From the NCBI GenBank assembly GCA_018398585.1, contig JAGTTD010000030.1, forward strand, positions 1 through 64,000: DNA of 64,000 nucleotides, written 5' to 3'. Both the position numbers and the translations under genes were made by a program. The notes beneath the pieces are model-generated. The model saw only the letters and a list, made by a program, of their open reading frames with translations, made no database searches and had not been told where the DNA came from. Source of the stretch: Simmondsia chinensis. Taxonomy: Eukaryota; Streptophyta; Magnoliopsida; Caryophyllales; Simmondsiaceae. This document shows, in pieces, positions 26,301-39,120 of the stretch (its first letter is position 1; every line of letters starts with the position of its first letter).

Positions 26301-29300
26301 TACACTATGTATGATTGGTTTTAATGGTGTAAAATCATCTTGTGCATACGTTTTTTAAGTAATTAGTGGTTTATGAGCAAACATATACTGTGTATGATTG
26401 GTTTTAATGGTGTATAACCAACGTGTGTTTGCGTTGTGTTAAGTAATTAATGGTGTATGATTGGTTTAAATGGTGAAAAATCAACTTCTGTAGACGTTTT
26501 ATAAATAATTAGTGGTTTATGAGCAACCCTACACTGTGTATGATTGGTTTCAATGGTGTACAACCAACTTGTGTTTGTGTGTATTAAGTAATTATTGGTG
26601 TATGATCAATCATACACTATGTATGATTGGTTTTAATGGTGTAAAATCAACTTGTGTAGACGTTTCTTAAGTAATTAGTGGGTTATGAGCAATCATACGC
26701 TGTGTATGATTGGTTTTAATGGTGTATAACCAACTTGTGCTTGTGTGTGTTAAGTAATTAGTGGTTTATGAGCAACCATACACTGTGTATGATTGGTTTG
26801 AATGGTGTATAACCAACGTGTGTTTGTGTGTGTTAAGTAATTAATGGTGTATGATCAATCATACACTGTGTATGATTGGTTTTAATGGTGTAAAATCATC
26901 TTGTGCATACGTTTTTTAAGTAATTAGTGGTTTATGAGCAAACATACACTGTGTATGATTGGTTTTAATGGTGTATAACCAACGTGTGTTTGCGTTGTGT
27001 TAAGTAATTAATGGTGTATGATTAGTTTAAATGGTGAAAAATCAACTTCTGTAGATGTTTTTTAAATAATTAGTGGTTTATGAGCAACCATACACTGTGT
27101 ATGATTGGTTTTAATGGTGTATAACCAACGTGTGTTTGTGTTTGTTAAGTAATTAATGGTGTATGATTGATTTTAATGGTGTATAACCAATTTATGTTTG
27201 TGTGTGTTGTAATTCATGGTGTATGATCAATCATACACTGCGTATGATTGGTTTTAATGATATAAAATCAACTTCAGTAGACATTTTTTAAGTAATTAGT
27301 GGTTTATGAGCAACCATACACTGTGTATGAATGGTTTTAATGATGTATAACCAACGTGTGTTTGTGTGTGTTAAGTAAACAGTGGTGTATGATCAACCAT
27401 ATACTGGGTACGATGGGTTTTAATGCTATAAAATCAACTTGGGTAGACGTTTTTTAAGTAATTAGTGGGTTATGAGCAATCATACACTATGTGTGATTAG
27501 TTTTAATGGTGTATAATCAACTTGTGTTTTTGTGTGTTAAGTAATTAGTGGCTTATGACCAACCATACACTGTGTATGATTGGTTTCAATGGTGTATAGC
27601 CAGCGTGTGTTTGTGCGTGTTAAGTAATTAATGGTGTGTGATCATTCATACAATGTGTATGATTGGTTTTAATGGTGTAAAATCAACTTGTGTAGACGTT
27701 TTTTAAGTAATTAGTGGGTTAGGAGAAACCATACACTATATATGATTGGTTTTAATGGGGTATAACCAACGTGTGTTCGTGTGTGTTAAGTAATTAATGG
27801 TGTATGATCATTCATACAATGTGTATGATTGGTTTTAATGGTTTAAAATCAACTTGTGTAGACATTTTTTAAGTAATTAGTGGGTTAGCAGCAACCATAC
27901 ACTATGTATGATTGGTTTTGAATGGTGGATAACCAACGTGTGTTTGTGTGTGTTAAGTAATTAATGGTGTATGATCAATCATACACGGTGTATGATTGGT
28001 TTTAATGGTGTAAAATCAACTTGTGTAGACGTTTTTTAAGTAATTAGTGGTTTATGAGCATCCATACACTGTGTATGATTGGTTTTAAAGGTGTATAACC
28101 AACGTGTGTTTGTGTGTGTTAAGTAATTAATGGTGTATGATCAACCATACACTGTATATGATTGGTTCTAATGGTGTAAAATCAACTTGTGTAGACGTTT
28201 TTTAAGTAATTAGTGGTTCATGAGCAACCATACACTATGTATGATTGGTTTTAATGGTGTATAACCAATGTGTGTTTGTGTGTGTTAAGTAATTAATGGT
28301 GTATGATCAATCATACACTGTGTATGATTGGTTTTAATGGTGTAAAATCAACTTGTGCAGACATTTTTTAAGTAATTAGTGGTTTACGAGCAACCATACA
28401 TTGTGTGTGATTGGTTTTAATGGTGTATAACCAACGTGTGTTTGTGTGTGTTAAGTAATTAATGGTGTATTATATATCATACACTGTGTATGATTGCTTT
28501 TAATGGCGTAAAATCAACTTGTGTAGACATTTTTTAAGTAATTAGTGGTTCATGAGCAACCATACACTAATTATGATTGGTTTTAATGGTGTATAACCAA
28601 TGTGTGTTTGTGTGTGTTAAGTAATTAATGGTATATGATCAGTCATACACTGTGTATGATTGGTTTTAATGGTGTAAAATCAACTTAGGTAGACAGTTTT
28701 TAAGTAATTAGTGGTTTATGAGCAACCATACACTGTGTGTGATTGGTTTTAATGGTGTATAACCAACGTGTGTTTGTGTGTGTTAAGTAATTAATGGTGT
28801 ATGATCAATCATACACTGTGCATGATTGGCTTTAATGGTGTAAAATCAACTTGCTTAGACGTTTTTTAAGTAATTAGTGGTTTTTGAGCAACCATACACT
28901 GTGTATGATTGGTTTTAATGGTGTATAACCAACGTGTGTTTTTGTGTGTGATGTAATTAAAGGTGTATGATAAATCATACACTGTGTATGATTGGTTTTA
29001 ATGAAGTAAAATCAACTTGTATAGACTTTTTTTAAGTAATAAGTGGTTTATGAGCAACCATACACTGTGCATGATTAGTTTTAATGGTGTATAACCAACT
29101 TGTGTTTGTGTGTGTTAAATAATTAATGGTGTATGATCAATCATACTCTGTATATGATAGGTTTTAATGGTGTAAAATCAACTTGTGTAGACGTTTTTTA
29201 AGTATTTAGTGGTTTATGAGCAACCATACACTGTGTATGATTGGTTTTAATGGTGTATAACCAACGTGTGTTTGTGTGTGTTGTAATTAATGGTGTATGA

Positions 29301-29980
29301 TCAATCATACACTATGTATGATCGGTTTTAATGATGTAAAATCAAATTGTATAGACGTTTTCTAAGTAATAAATTGTTCATGAGCAATCATACACTGTGT
29401 ATGATTGGTTTTAATGGTGTATAACCAACTTGTGTTTGTGTGTATTAAGTAATTAATGGTGTATGATCAATCGTACACTGTGTATGAAATGTTTTAATGG
29501 TGTAAAATAAACATGTGTAGACGTTTCTTAAGTAATTAGTGGGTTATGAGTAATCATACGCCGTGTATGATTGGTTTTAATGGTGTATAACCAACTTGTG
29601 TTTGTGTGTATTAAGTAATTAGTGGTTTATGAGCAACCATACAATGTGCATGATGGGTTTTAATGGTGAATAACCAACGTGTGTTTGTGTGTGTTAAGTA
29701 ATTAATGGTGTATGATCAATCATACGCTGTGTATGATTGGTTTTAATGGCGTAAAATCAGCTTGTGTAGACATTTTTTAAGTAGTTTGTGGTTTATGAGC
29801 AACCATACACTGTGTATGATTGGTTTTAATGGTGTAAAATCAACCTGTGTTTGTGTGTGTTAAGTAATTAATGGTGTATTATCATTCATACACTGTGTAT
29901 GATTGGTTTTAATGGTGTAAAATCAACTTGTGTAGACGTTTTTTAAGTAATTAGTGGTTTATGTGCAACCATACACTGTG
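26300..29980 (+). repeat. Zone 3 leading block, repeated 9 kb downstream
   Basis: Here the subunit types change. GCGTTGTG variants appear at 26431 and 26992, 561 bp apart, which is a small duplication. From 26992 the sequence matches 35967 and beyond at offset 8975 (AGGAGAAACC at 27721 and 36696). After one extra dimer in the right-hand copy, the offset is 9140 (TATTATATATC at 28468 and 37608; CATACTCTG at 29142 and 38282; TAAGATTCG at 29981 and 39121). B subunits with GTATTATATATCAT and with a TTTTTGTGTGTGATG tract are characteristic. Confidence 0.8.
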
Positions 29981-32798
29981 TAAGATTCGTTTTAATGGGG
30001 TATAACCAACGTGTGTTTGTTTGTCTTAAGTAATTAATAGTGTATGATCATTCATACACTGTGTATGATTGGTTTTAATGATGTAAAATCAACTTATGTA
30101 GACGTTTTTTAAGTAATTAGTGGGTTATGAGCAATCATACACTGTGTATGATTGGTTTTAATGGTGTATAACCAACGTGTGTTTGTGTGTGCTAAGTAAT
30201 TAGTGGTTTATGAGCGGCCATACACTGTGTATGATTGGTTTTAATGGTGTAAAATAAACTTGTGTAGACATTTTTTAAGTAATAAGTGGTATATGAGTAA
30301 CCATACACTCTGTATGATTGGTTTTAATGGTGTATAACCAACGTGTGTTTGTGTATGTTTAGTAAACAGTGGTGTACGATCAACCATACACTGCGCATGA
30401 TTGGTTTTAATGGTGTAAAATCAACTTGTGTAGACGTTTTTTAAGTAATGAGTGTGTTATGAGCAATCATACGCTGTGTATGATTGGTTTTTATGGTGTA
30501 TAACCAACTTATGTTTGTGTGTATTAAGTAATTAGTGGTTTATGAGTAACCATACACTGAGTATGATTGGTTTTAATGGTGCATAACCAACGTGTGTTTA
30601 TGTGTGTTGAGTAATTAATGGTGTATGATATATCACACACTGTGTGAGATTGGTTTTAATGGTGTAGAATCAACTTGTGTAGACATTTTTTAAGTAATTA
30701 GCGGGTTATGAGCAACCATACATTGTGTATGATTGGTTTTAATGGTGTATAACCAACGTGTGCTTGTGTGTGCTAAGTAATTAATGGTGTATGATCAACC
30801 GTACACTGTCTATGATTGGTTTTAATGGTGTAAAATCAACTTGTGTTGACGTTTTTTATGTAATTAGTGGCTCATGAGCAACCATGTACTATGTATGATT
30901 GGTTTTAATGGTGTAAAATCAACTTGTGATGACGTTTTTTAAGTAATTAGTGGTTTATGAGCAACCATACACTGTGTATGATTGGTTTTAATGGTGTATA
31001 ACCGACGTTTGTTTGTGTGTGTTAAGTGATTAATGGTGTATGATCAATCATACACTGTGTATGATTGGTTTTAATGGTGTAAAACCAACTTGTGTAGACA
31101 TTTTTTAAGTAATCAGCGGTTTATGAGCAGCCATACACTGTGTATGATTGGTTTTAATGGTGTATAACCAACGTATGTTTGTGTGTGTTGTAATTAATGG
31201 TGTATGATCAATCATACACTGTGTATGAATGGTTTTAATGATGCAAAATCAACTTGTATAGACGTTTTTTAAGTAATAAGTGCTTTATGAGCAACCATAC
31301 ACTGTGTATGATTGGTTTTAATGGTGTATAACCAACTTGTGTTTGTGTGTCTTAAGTAATTAATGGTGTATGATCAATCATACACTGTGTATGATTGGTT
31401 TTAATGGTCTAAAATCAACTTGTGTAGACATTTCTTAAGTAATTAGTGGGTTGTGTGCAATAATACGCTGTGTATGATTGGTTTTAATGGTATATAACCA
31501 ACTTGTGTTTGTGTGTGTTAAGTAATTAGTGGTTTATGAGCAACCATACACTGTGTATGATTGCTTTTAATGGTGAATAACCAACGTGTGTTTGTGTGTG
31601 TTAAGCAATTAATGGTGTATGATCAATCATACACTGTGTATGATTGGTTTTACTGGTGTAAAATCAGCTTGTGTAGACATTTTTTAAGTAATTTGTGGTT
31701 TATGAGCAACCATACACTGTGTATGATTGGTTTGAATGGTGTATAACCAACGTGTGTTTGTGTGTGTTAAGCAATTAATGGTGTATGATCAATCATACAC
31801 CGTGTATGATTGGTTTTAATGGGGTAAAATCAACTTCTGTAGACGTTTTTTAAGTAATTTGTGGTTTATGAGCAACTATACACCGTGTATGATTGGTTTT
31901 AATGGTGTATAACCAACGGGTGTTTGTGTGTGTTAAGTAATTAATGGTGTATGATCAGTCACACACTGTGTATGATTGGTTTTAATGGTGTAAAATCAAC
32001 TTTTGTAGACGTTTTTTAAGTAATTAGTGGTTTATGAGCAACCATACATTGTGTATGATGCGTTTTAATGGTGTATAACCAATTTATGTTTGTGTGTGTT
32101 GTAATTCATGGTGTATGATCAATCATACACTGCGTATGATTTGTTTTAATGATATAAAATCAACTTGTGTTGACGTTTTTTAAAGAATTAGTGGTTTATG
32201 AGCAACCATACACTGCGTATTAATGGTTTTAATGATGTATAACCAACGTGTGTTTGTGTGTGTTAAGTAATTAATGGTGTATGATCAATCATACACTGTG
32301 TATGGTTGGTTTTAATGGTGTAAAATCATCTTGTGCATACGTTTTTTAAGTAATTAGTGGTTTATGAGCAAACATACACTGTGTATGATTGGTTTTAATG
32401 GTGTATAACCAACGTGTGTTTGCGTTGTGTTAAGTAATTAGTGGTTTATGAGCAACCATACACTGTGTATGATTGGTTTCAATGGTGTATAACCAACGTG
32501 TGTTTGTATGTGTTAAGTAATTAATGGTGTATGATCATTCATACAATATGTATGATTGGTTTTAATGGTGTAAAATCAACTTGTGTAGACATTTTTTAAG
32601 TAATTAGTGGGTTAGGAGCAACCATAAACTATGTATGATTGGTTTTAATGGGTATAACCAACGTGTGTTTGTGTGTGTTAAGTAATTAATGGTGTATGAT
32701 CATTCATACAATGTGTATGATTAGTTTTAATGGTGTAAAATCAACTTGTGTAGACGTTTTTTAAGTAATTAGTGGTTTATGTGCAACCACACACTGTG
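29981..32798 (+). repeat. 2818-bp higher-order repeat, copy X
   Basis: This starts at TAAGATTCGTTTTAATGGGG (29981) and ends where that landmark recurs at 32799. Seventeen consensus dimers would be 2822 bp, so this is close to a 17-dimer unit. Landmarks inside include TTGAGTAATTAATGG near 30607, CATGTACTATG near 30889, GTGTGCAATAATACG near 31453 and GCGTTGTG at 32422. Agreement with copy Y is very high: the stretch 31561-31746 recurs at 34379-34564 with the same translation. The pair is one of the youngest large duplications in the window. Confidence 0.85.
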
Positions 32799-35600
32799 TA
32801 AGATTCGTTTTAATGGGGTATAACCAACGTGTGTTTGTTTGTCTTAAGTAATTAATAGTGTATGATCAATCATACACTGTGTATGATTGGTTTTAATGAT
32901 GTAAAATCAACTTATGTAGACGTTTTTTAAGTAATTAGTGGGTTATGAGCAATCATACACTGTGTATGATTGGTTTTAATGGTGTATAACCAACGTGTGT
33001 TTGTGTGTGCTAAGTAATTAGTGGTTTATGAGTGGCCATACACTGTGTATGATTGGTTTTAATGGTGTAAAATAAACTTGTGTAGACATTTTTTAAGTAA
33101 TAAGTGGTTTATGAGTAACCATACACTCTGTATGATTGGTTTTAATAGTGTATAACCAACGTGTGTTTGTGTATGTTTAGTAAACAGTGGTGTACGATCA
33201 ACCATACACTGCGCATGATTGGTTTTAATGGTGTAAAATCAACTTGTGTAGACGTTTTTTAAGTAATGAGTGTGTTATGAGCAATCATACGCTGTGTATG
33301 ATTGGTTTTTATGGTGTATAACCAACTTATGTTTGTGTGTATTAAGTAATTAGTGGTTTATGAGTAACCATACACTGAGTATGATTGGTTTTAATGGTGC
33401 ATAACCAACGTGTGTTTATGTGTGTTGAGTAATTAATGGTGTATGATATATCACACACTGTGTGAGATTGGTTTTAATGGTGTAGAATCAACTTGTGTAG
33501 ATATTTTTTAAGTAATTAGCGGGTTATGAGCAACCATACATTGTGTATGATTGGTTTTAATGGTGTATAACCAACGTGTGCTTGTGTGTGCTAAGTAATT
33601 AATGGTGTATGATCAACCGTACACTGTCTATGATTGGTTTTAATGGTGTAAAATCAACTTGTGTAGACGTTTTTTATGTAATTAGTGGCTCATGAGCAAC
33701 CATGTACTATGTATGATTGGTTTTAATGGTTTAAAATCAACTTGTGATGACGTTTTTTAAGTAATTAGTGGTTTATGAGCAACCATACACTGTGTATGAT
33801 TGGTTTTAATGGTGTATAACCGACGTTTGTTTGTGTGTGTTAAGTGAGTAATGGTGTATGATCAATCATACACTGTGTATGATTGGTTTTAATGGTGTAA
33901 AATCAACTTGTGTAGACATTTTTTAAGTAATCAGCGGTTTATGAGCAGCCATACACTGTGTATGATTGGTTTTAATGGTGTATAACCAACGTATGTTTGT
34001 GTGTGTTGTAATTAATGGTGTATGATCAATCATACACTGTGTATGAATGGTTTTAATGATGCAAAATCAACTTGTATAGACGTTTTTTAAGTAATAAGTG
34101 CTTTATGAGCAACCATACACTGTGTATGATTGGTTTTAATGGTGTATAACCAACTTGTGTTTGTGTGTCTTAAGTAATTAATGGTGTATGATCAATCATA
34201 CACTGTGTATGATTGGTTTTAATGGTCTAAAATCAACTTGTGTAGACATTTCTTAAGTAATTAGTGGGTTGTGTGCAATAATACGCTGTGTATGATTGGT
34301 TTTAATGGTGTATAACCAACTTGTGTTTGTGTGTGTTAAGTAATTAGTGGTTTATGAGCAACCATACACTGTGTATGATTGCTTTTAATGGTGAATAACC
34401 AACGTGTGTTTGTGTGTGTTAAGCAATTAATGGTGTATGATCAATCATACACTGTGTATGATTGGTTTTACTGGTGTAAAATCAGCTTGTGTAGACATTT
34501 TTTAAGTAATTTGTGGTTTATGAGCAACCATACACTGTGTATGATTGGTTTGAATGGTGTATAACCAACGTGTGTTTGTGTGTGTTAAGCAATTAATGGT
34601 GTATGATCAATCATACACTGTGTATGATTGGTTTTAATGGGGTAAAATCAACTTCTGTAGACGTTTTTTAAGTAATTTGTGGTTTATGAGCAACTATACG
34701 CCGTGTATGATTGGTTTTAATGGTGTATAACCAACGGGTGTTTGTGTGTGTTAAGTAATTAATGGTGTATGATCAGTCACACACTGTGCATGATTGGTTT
34801 TAATGGTGTAAAATCAACTTTTGTAGACGTTTTTTAAGTAATTAGTGGTTTATGAGCAACCATACATTGTGTATGATGCGTTTTAATGGTGTATAACCAA
34901 TTTATGTTTGTGTGTGTTGTAATTCATGGTGTATGATCAATCATACACTGCGTATGATTTGTTTTAATGATATAAAATCAACTTGTGTTGACGTTTTTTA
35001 AAGAATTAGTGGTTTATGAGCAACCATACACTGCGTATTAATGGTTTTAATGATGTATAACCAACGTGTGTTTGTGTGTGTTAAGTAATTAATGGTGTAT
35101 GATCAATCATACACTGTGTATGGTTGGTTTTAATGGTGTAAAATCATCTTGTGCATACGTTTTTTAAGTAATTAGTGGTTTATGAGCAAACATACACTGT
35201 GTATGATTGGTTTTAATGGTGTATAACCAACGTGTGTTTGCGTTGTGTTAAGTAATTAATGGTGTATGATTGGTTTAAATGGTGAAAAATCAACTTCTGT
35301 AGACGTTTTTTAAATAATTAGTGGTTTATGAGCAACCATACACTGTGTATGATTGGTTTTAATGGTGTACAACCAACTTGTGTTTGTGTGTATTAAGTAA
35401 TTATTGGTGTATGATCAATCATACACAATGTATGATTGGTTTTAATGGTGTAAAATCAACTTGTGTAGACGTTTCTTAAGTAATTAGTGGGTTATGAGCA
35501 ATCATACGCTGTGTATGATTTGTTTTAATGGTGTATAACCAACTTGTGTTTGTGTGTGTTAAGTAATTTGTGGTTTATGAGCAACCATACACTATGTATG
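32799..35600 (+). repeat. 2818-bp higher-order repeat, copy Y
   Basis: Directly adjacent to copy X and in register with it at 2818 bp (GCGTTGTG 32422 and 35240). Only scattered single-base differences were seen, such as GAGCGGCCA in X (about 30214) against GAGTGGCCA in Y (about 33031). After about 35.24 kb the sequence resembles the region near 26.43 kb rather than the end of X, so the right boundary is a recombination join. A second GCGTTGTG at 35967 opens the 9-kb-displaced copy of the zone 3 leading block. Confidence 0.83.
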
Positions 35601-35966
35601 ATTGCTTTTAATGGTGAGTAACCAACGCGTTTTTGTGTGTGTTAAGTAATTAATGGTGTATGCTCAATCATACACTGTGTGTGATTGGTTTTAATGGTGT
35701 AAAATCAGCTTGTGTAGACATTTTTTAAGTAATTTGTGGTTTATGAGAACCCATACACTGTGTATGATTGGTCTGAATGGTGTATAACCAACGTGTGTTT
35801 GTGTGTGTTAAGTAATTAATGGTGTATGATCAATCATACACCGTGTATGATTGGTTTTAATGGTGTAAAATCATCTTGTGCATACGTTTTTTAAGTAATT
35901 AGTGGTTTACGAGCAAACATACACTGTGTATGATTGGTTTTAATGGTGTATAACCAACGTGTGTTT

Positions 35967-38900
35967 GCGTTGTGTTAAGTAATTAATGGTGTATGATTAG
36001 TTTAAATGGTGAAAAATCAACTTCTGTAGACGTTTTTTAAATAATTAGTGGTTTATGAGCAACCATACACTGTGTATGATTGGTTTTAATGGTGTATAAC
36101 CAACGTGTGTTTGTGTTTGTTAAGTAATTAATGGTTTATGATTGATTTTAATGGTGTATAACCAATTTATGTTTGTGTGTGTTGTAATTCATGGTGTATG
36201 ATCAATCATACACTGCGTATGATTGGTTTTAATGATATAAAATCAACTTCAGTTGACATTTTTTAAGTAATTAGTGGTTTATGAGCAACCATACACTGCG
36301 TATGAATGGTTTTAATGATGTATAACAAACGTGTGTTTGTGTGTGTTAAGTAAACTGTGGTGTATGATCAACCATATACTGGTTGCGATGGGTTTTAATG
36401 CTATAAAATCAACTTGGGTAGACGTTTTTTAAGTAATTTGTGGGTTATGAGCAATCATACACTGTGTGTGATTAGTTTTAATGGTGTATAATCAACTTGT
36501 GTTTGTGTGTGTTAAGTAATTAGTGGCTTATGACCAACCATACACTGTGTATGATTGGTTTCAATGGCGTATAACCCACGTGTGTTTGTGCGTGTTAAGT
36601 AATTAATGGTGTGTGATCATTCATACAATGTGTATGATTGGTTTTAATGGTGTAAAATCAACTTGTGTAGACGTTTTTTAAGTAATTAGTGGGTTAGGAG
36701 AAACCATACACTATATATGATTGGTTTTAATGGGTATAACCAACGTGTGTTCGTGTGTGTTAAGTAATTAATGGTGTATGATCATTCATACAATGTGTAT
36801 GATTGGTTTTAATGGTGTAAAATCAACTTGTGTAGACATTTTTTAAGTAATTAGTGGGTTAGCAGCAACCATACACTATGTATGATTGGTTTTGAATGGT
36901 GGATAACCAACGTGTGTTTGTGTGTGTTAAGTAATTAATGGTGTATGATCAATCATACACGGTGTATGATTGGTTTTAATGGTGTAAAATCAACTTGTGT
37001 AGACGTTTTTTAAGTAATTAGTGGTTTATGAGCATCCATACACTGTGTGTGATTGGTTTTAAAGGTGTATAACCAACGTGTGTTTGTGTGTGTTAAGTAA
37101 TTAATGGTGTATGATCAACCATACACTGTATATGATTGGTTCTAATGGTGTAAAATCAACTTGTGTAGACGTTTTTTAAGTAATTAGTGGTTCATGAGCA
37201 ACCATACACTATGTATGATTGGTTTTAATGGTGTATAACCAATGTGTGTTTGTGTGTGTTAAGTAATTAATGGTGTATGATCAATCATACACTGTGTATG
37301 ATTGGTTTTAATGGTGTAAAATCAACTTGTGTAGACATTTTTTAAGTAATTAGTGGTTTACGAGCAACCATACACTGCGTGTGATTCGTTTTAATGGTGT
37401 ATAACCAATGTGTGTTTGTGTGTGTTAAGTAATTAATGGTGTATGATCAATCATACACTGTGTATGATTGGTTTTAATGGTGTAAAATCAACTTGCGTAG
37501 ACATTTTTTAAGTAATTAGTGGTTTATGAGCAACCATACACTGTGTGTGATTGGTTTTAATGGTGTATAACCAACGTGTGATTGTGTGTGTTAAGTAATT
37601 AATGGTGTATTATATATCATACACTGTGTATGATTGCTTTTAATGGTGTAAAATCAACTCGTGTAGACATTTTTTAAGTAATTAGTGGTTCATGAGCAAC
37701 CATACACTTATTATGATTGGTTTTAATGGTGTATAGCCAATGTGTGTTTGTGTGTGTTAAGTAATTAATGGTATATGACCAATCATACACTGTGTATGAT
37801 TGGTTTTAATGGTGTAAAATCAACTTAGGTAGACAGTTTTTAAGTAATTAGTGGTTTATGAGCAACCATACACTGTGTGGGATTGGTTTTAATGGTGTAT
37901 AACCAACGTGTGTTTGTGTGTGTTAAGTAATTAATGGTGTATGATCAATCATACACTGTGCATGATTGGCTTTAATGGTGTAAAATCAACTTGCTTAGAC
38001 GTTTTTTAAGTAATTAGTGGTTTTTGAGCAACCATACACTGTGTATGATTGGTCTTAATGGTGTATAACCAACGTGTGTTTTTGTGTGTGATGTAATTAA
38101 AGGTGTATGATCAATCATACACTGTGTATGATTGGTTTTAATGAAGTAAAATCAACTTGTATAGACTTTTTTTAAGTAATAAGTGGTTTATGAGCAACCA
38201 TACACTGTGCATGATTGGTTTTAATGGTGTATAACCAACTTGTGTTTGTGTGTGTTAAATAATTAATGGTGTATGATCAATCATACTCTGTATATGATAG
38301 GTTTTAATGGTGTAAAATCAACTTGTGTAGACGTTTTTTAAGTATTTAGTGGTTTATGAGCAACCATACACGGTGTATGATTGGTTTTAATGGTGTATAA
38401 CCAACTTGTGTTTGTGTGTGTTGTAATTAATGGTGTATGATCAATCATACACTATGTATGATCGGTTTTAATGATGTAAAATCAAATTGTATAGACGTTT
38501 TTTAAGTAATAAATTGTTCATGAGCAACCATACACTGTGTATGACTGGTTTTAATGGTGTATAACCAACTTGTGTTTGTGTGTATTAAGTAATTAATGGT
38601 GTATGATCAATCGTACACTGTGTATGAAATGTTTTAATGGTGTAAAATAAACATGTGTATACGTTTCTTAAGTAATTAGTGGGTTATGAGTAATCATACG
38701 CTGTGTATGATTGGTTTTAATGGTGTATAACCAACTTGTGTTTGTGGGTGTTAAGTAATTAGTGGTTTATGAGCAACCATACAATGTGCCTGATGGGTTT
38801 TAATGGTGAATAACCAACGTGTGTTTGTGTGTGTTAAGTAATTAATGGTGTATGATCAATCATACGCTGTGTATGATTGGTTTTAATGGTGTAAAATCAG

Positions 38901-39120
38901 CTTGTGTAGACATTTTTTAAGTAGTTTGTGGTTTATGAGCAACCATACACTGTGTATGATTGGTTTTAATGGTGCAAAATCAACCTGTATTTGTGTGTGT
39001 TAAGTAATTAATGGTGTATTATCATTCATACACTGTGTATGATTGGTTTTAATGGTGTAAAATCAACTTGTGCAGACGTTTTTTAAGTAATTAGTGGTTT
39101 ATGTGCAACCACACACTGTG
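35967..39120 (+). repeat. Second copy of the zone 3 leading block
   Basis: This matches 26992-29980 at offset 8975, increasing to 9140 after a one-dimer gain near 37.4 kb. Shared rare variants keep their order: TTAGGAGAAACC, TTAGCAGCAACC, GTATTATATATC, CTTAGGTAGACAG, CATACTCTGTATATG, and an A-head/B-tail chimera near 38.96 kb. Differences between copies are scattered point changes, several at CpG positions. Confidence 0.8.

Noticed and set aside
31561..34564. Identical 61-codon open frames at 31561-31746 and 34379-34564
   Set aside because: They are the same place in the two 2818-bp satellite copies. Their identity reflects recent duplication of the repeat, and related frames are closed by stops in other copies.
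29981..35600. 2818-bp tandem pair as an assembly artefact
   Set aside because: The copies differ at scattered single bases (for example GAGCGGCCA against GAGTGGCCA), so they are not a mechanical duplication of one read. It cannot be fully excluded without read depth.
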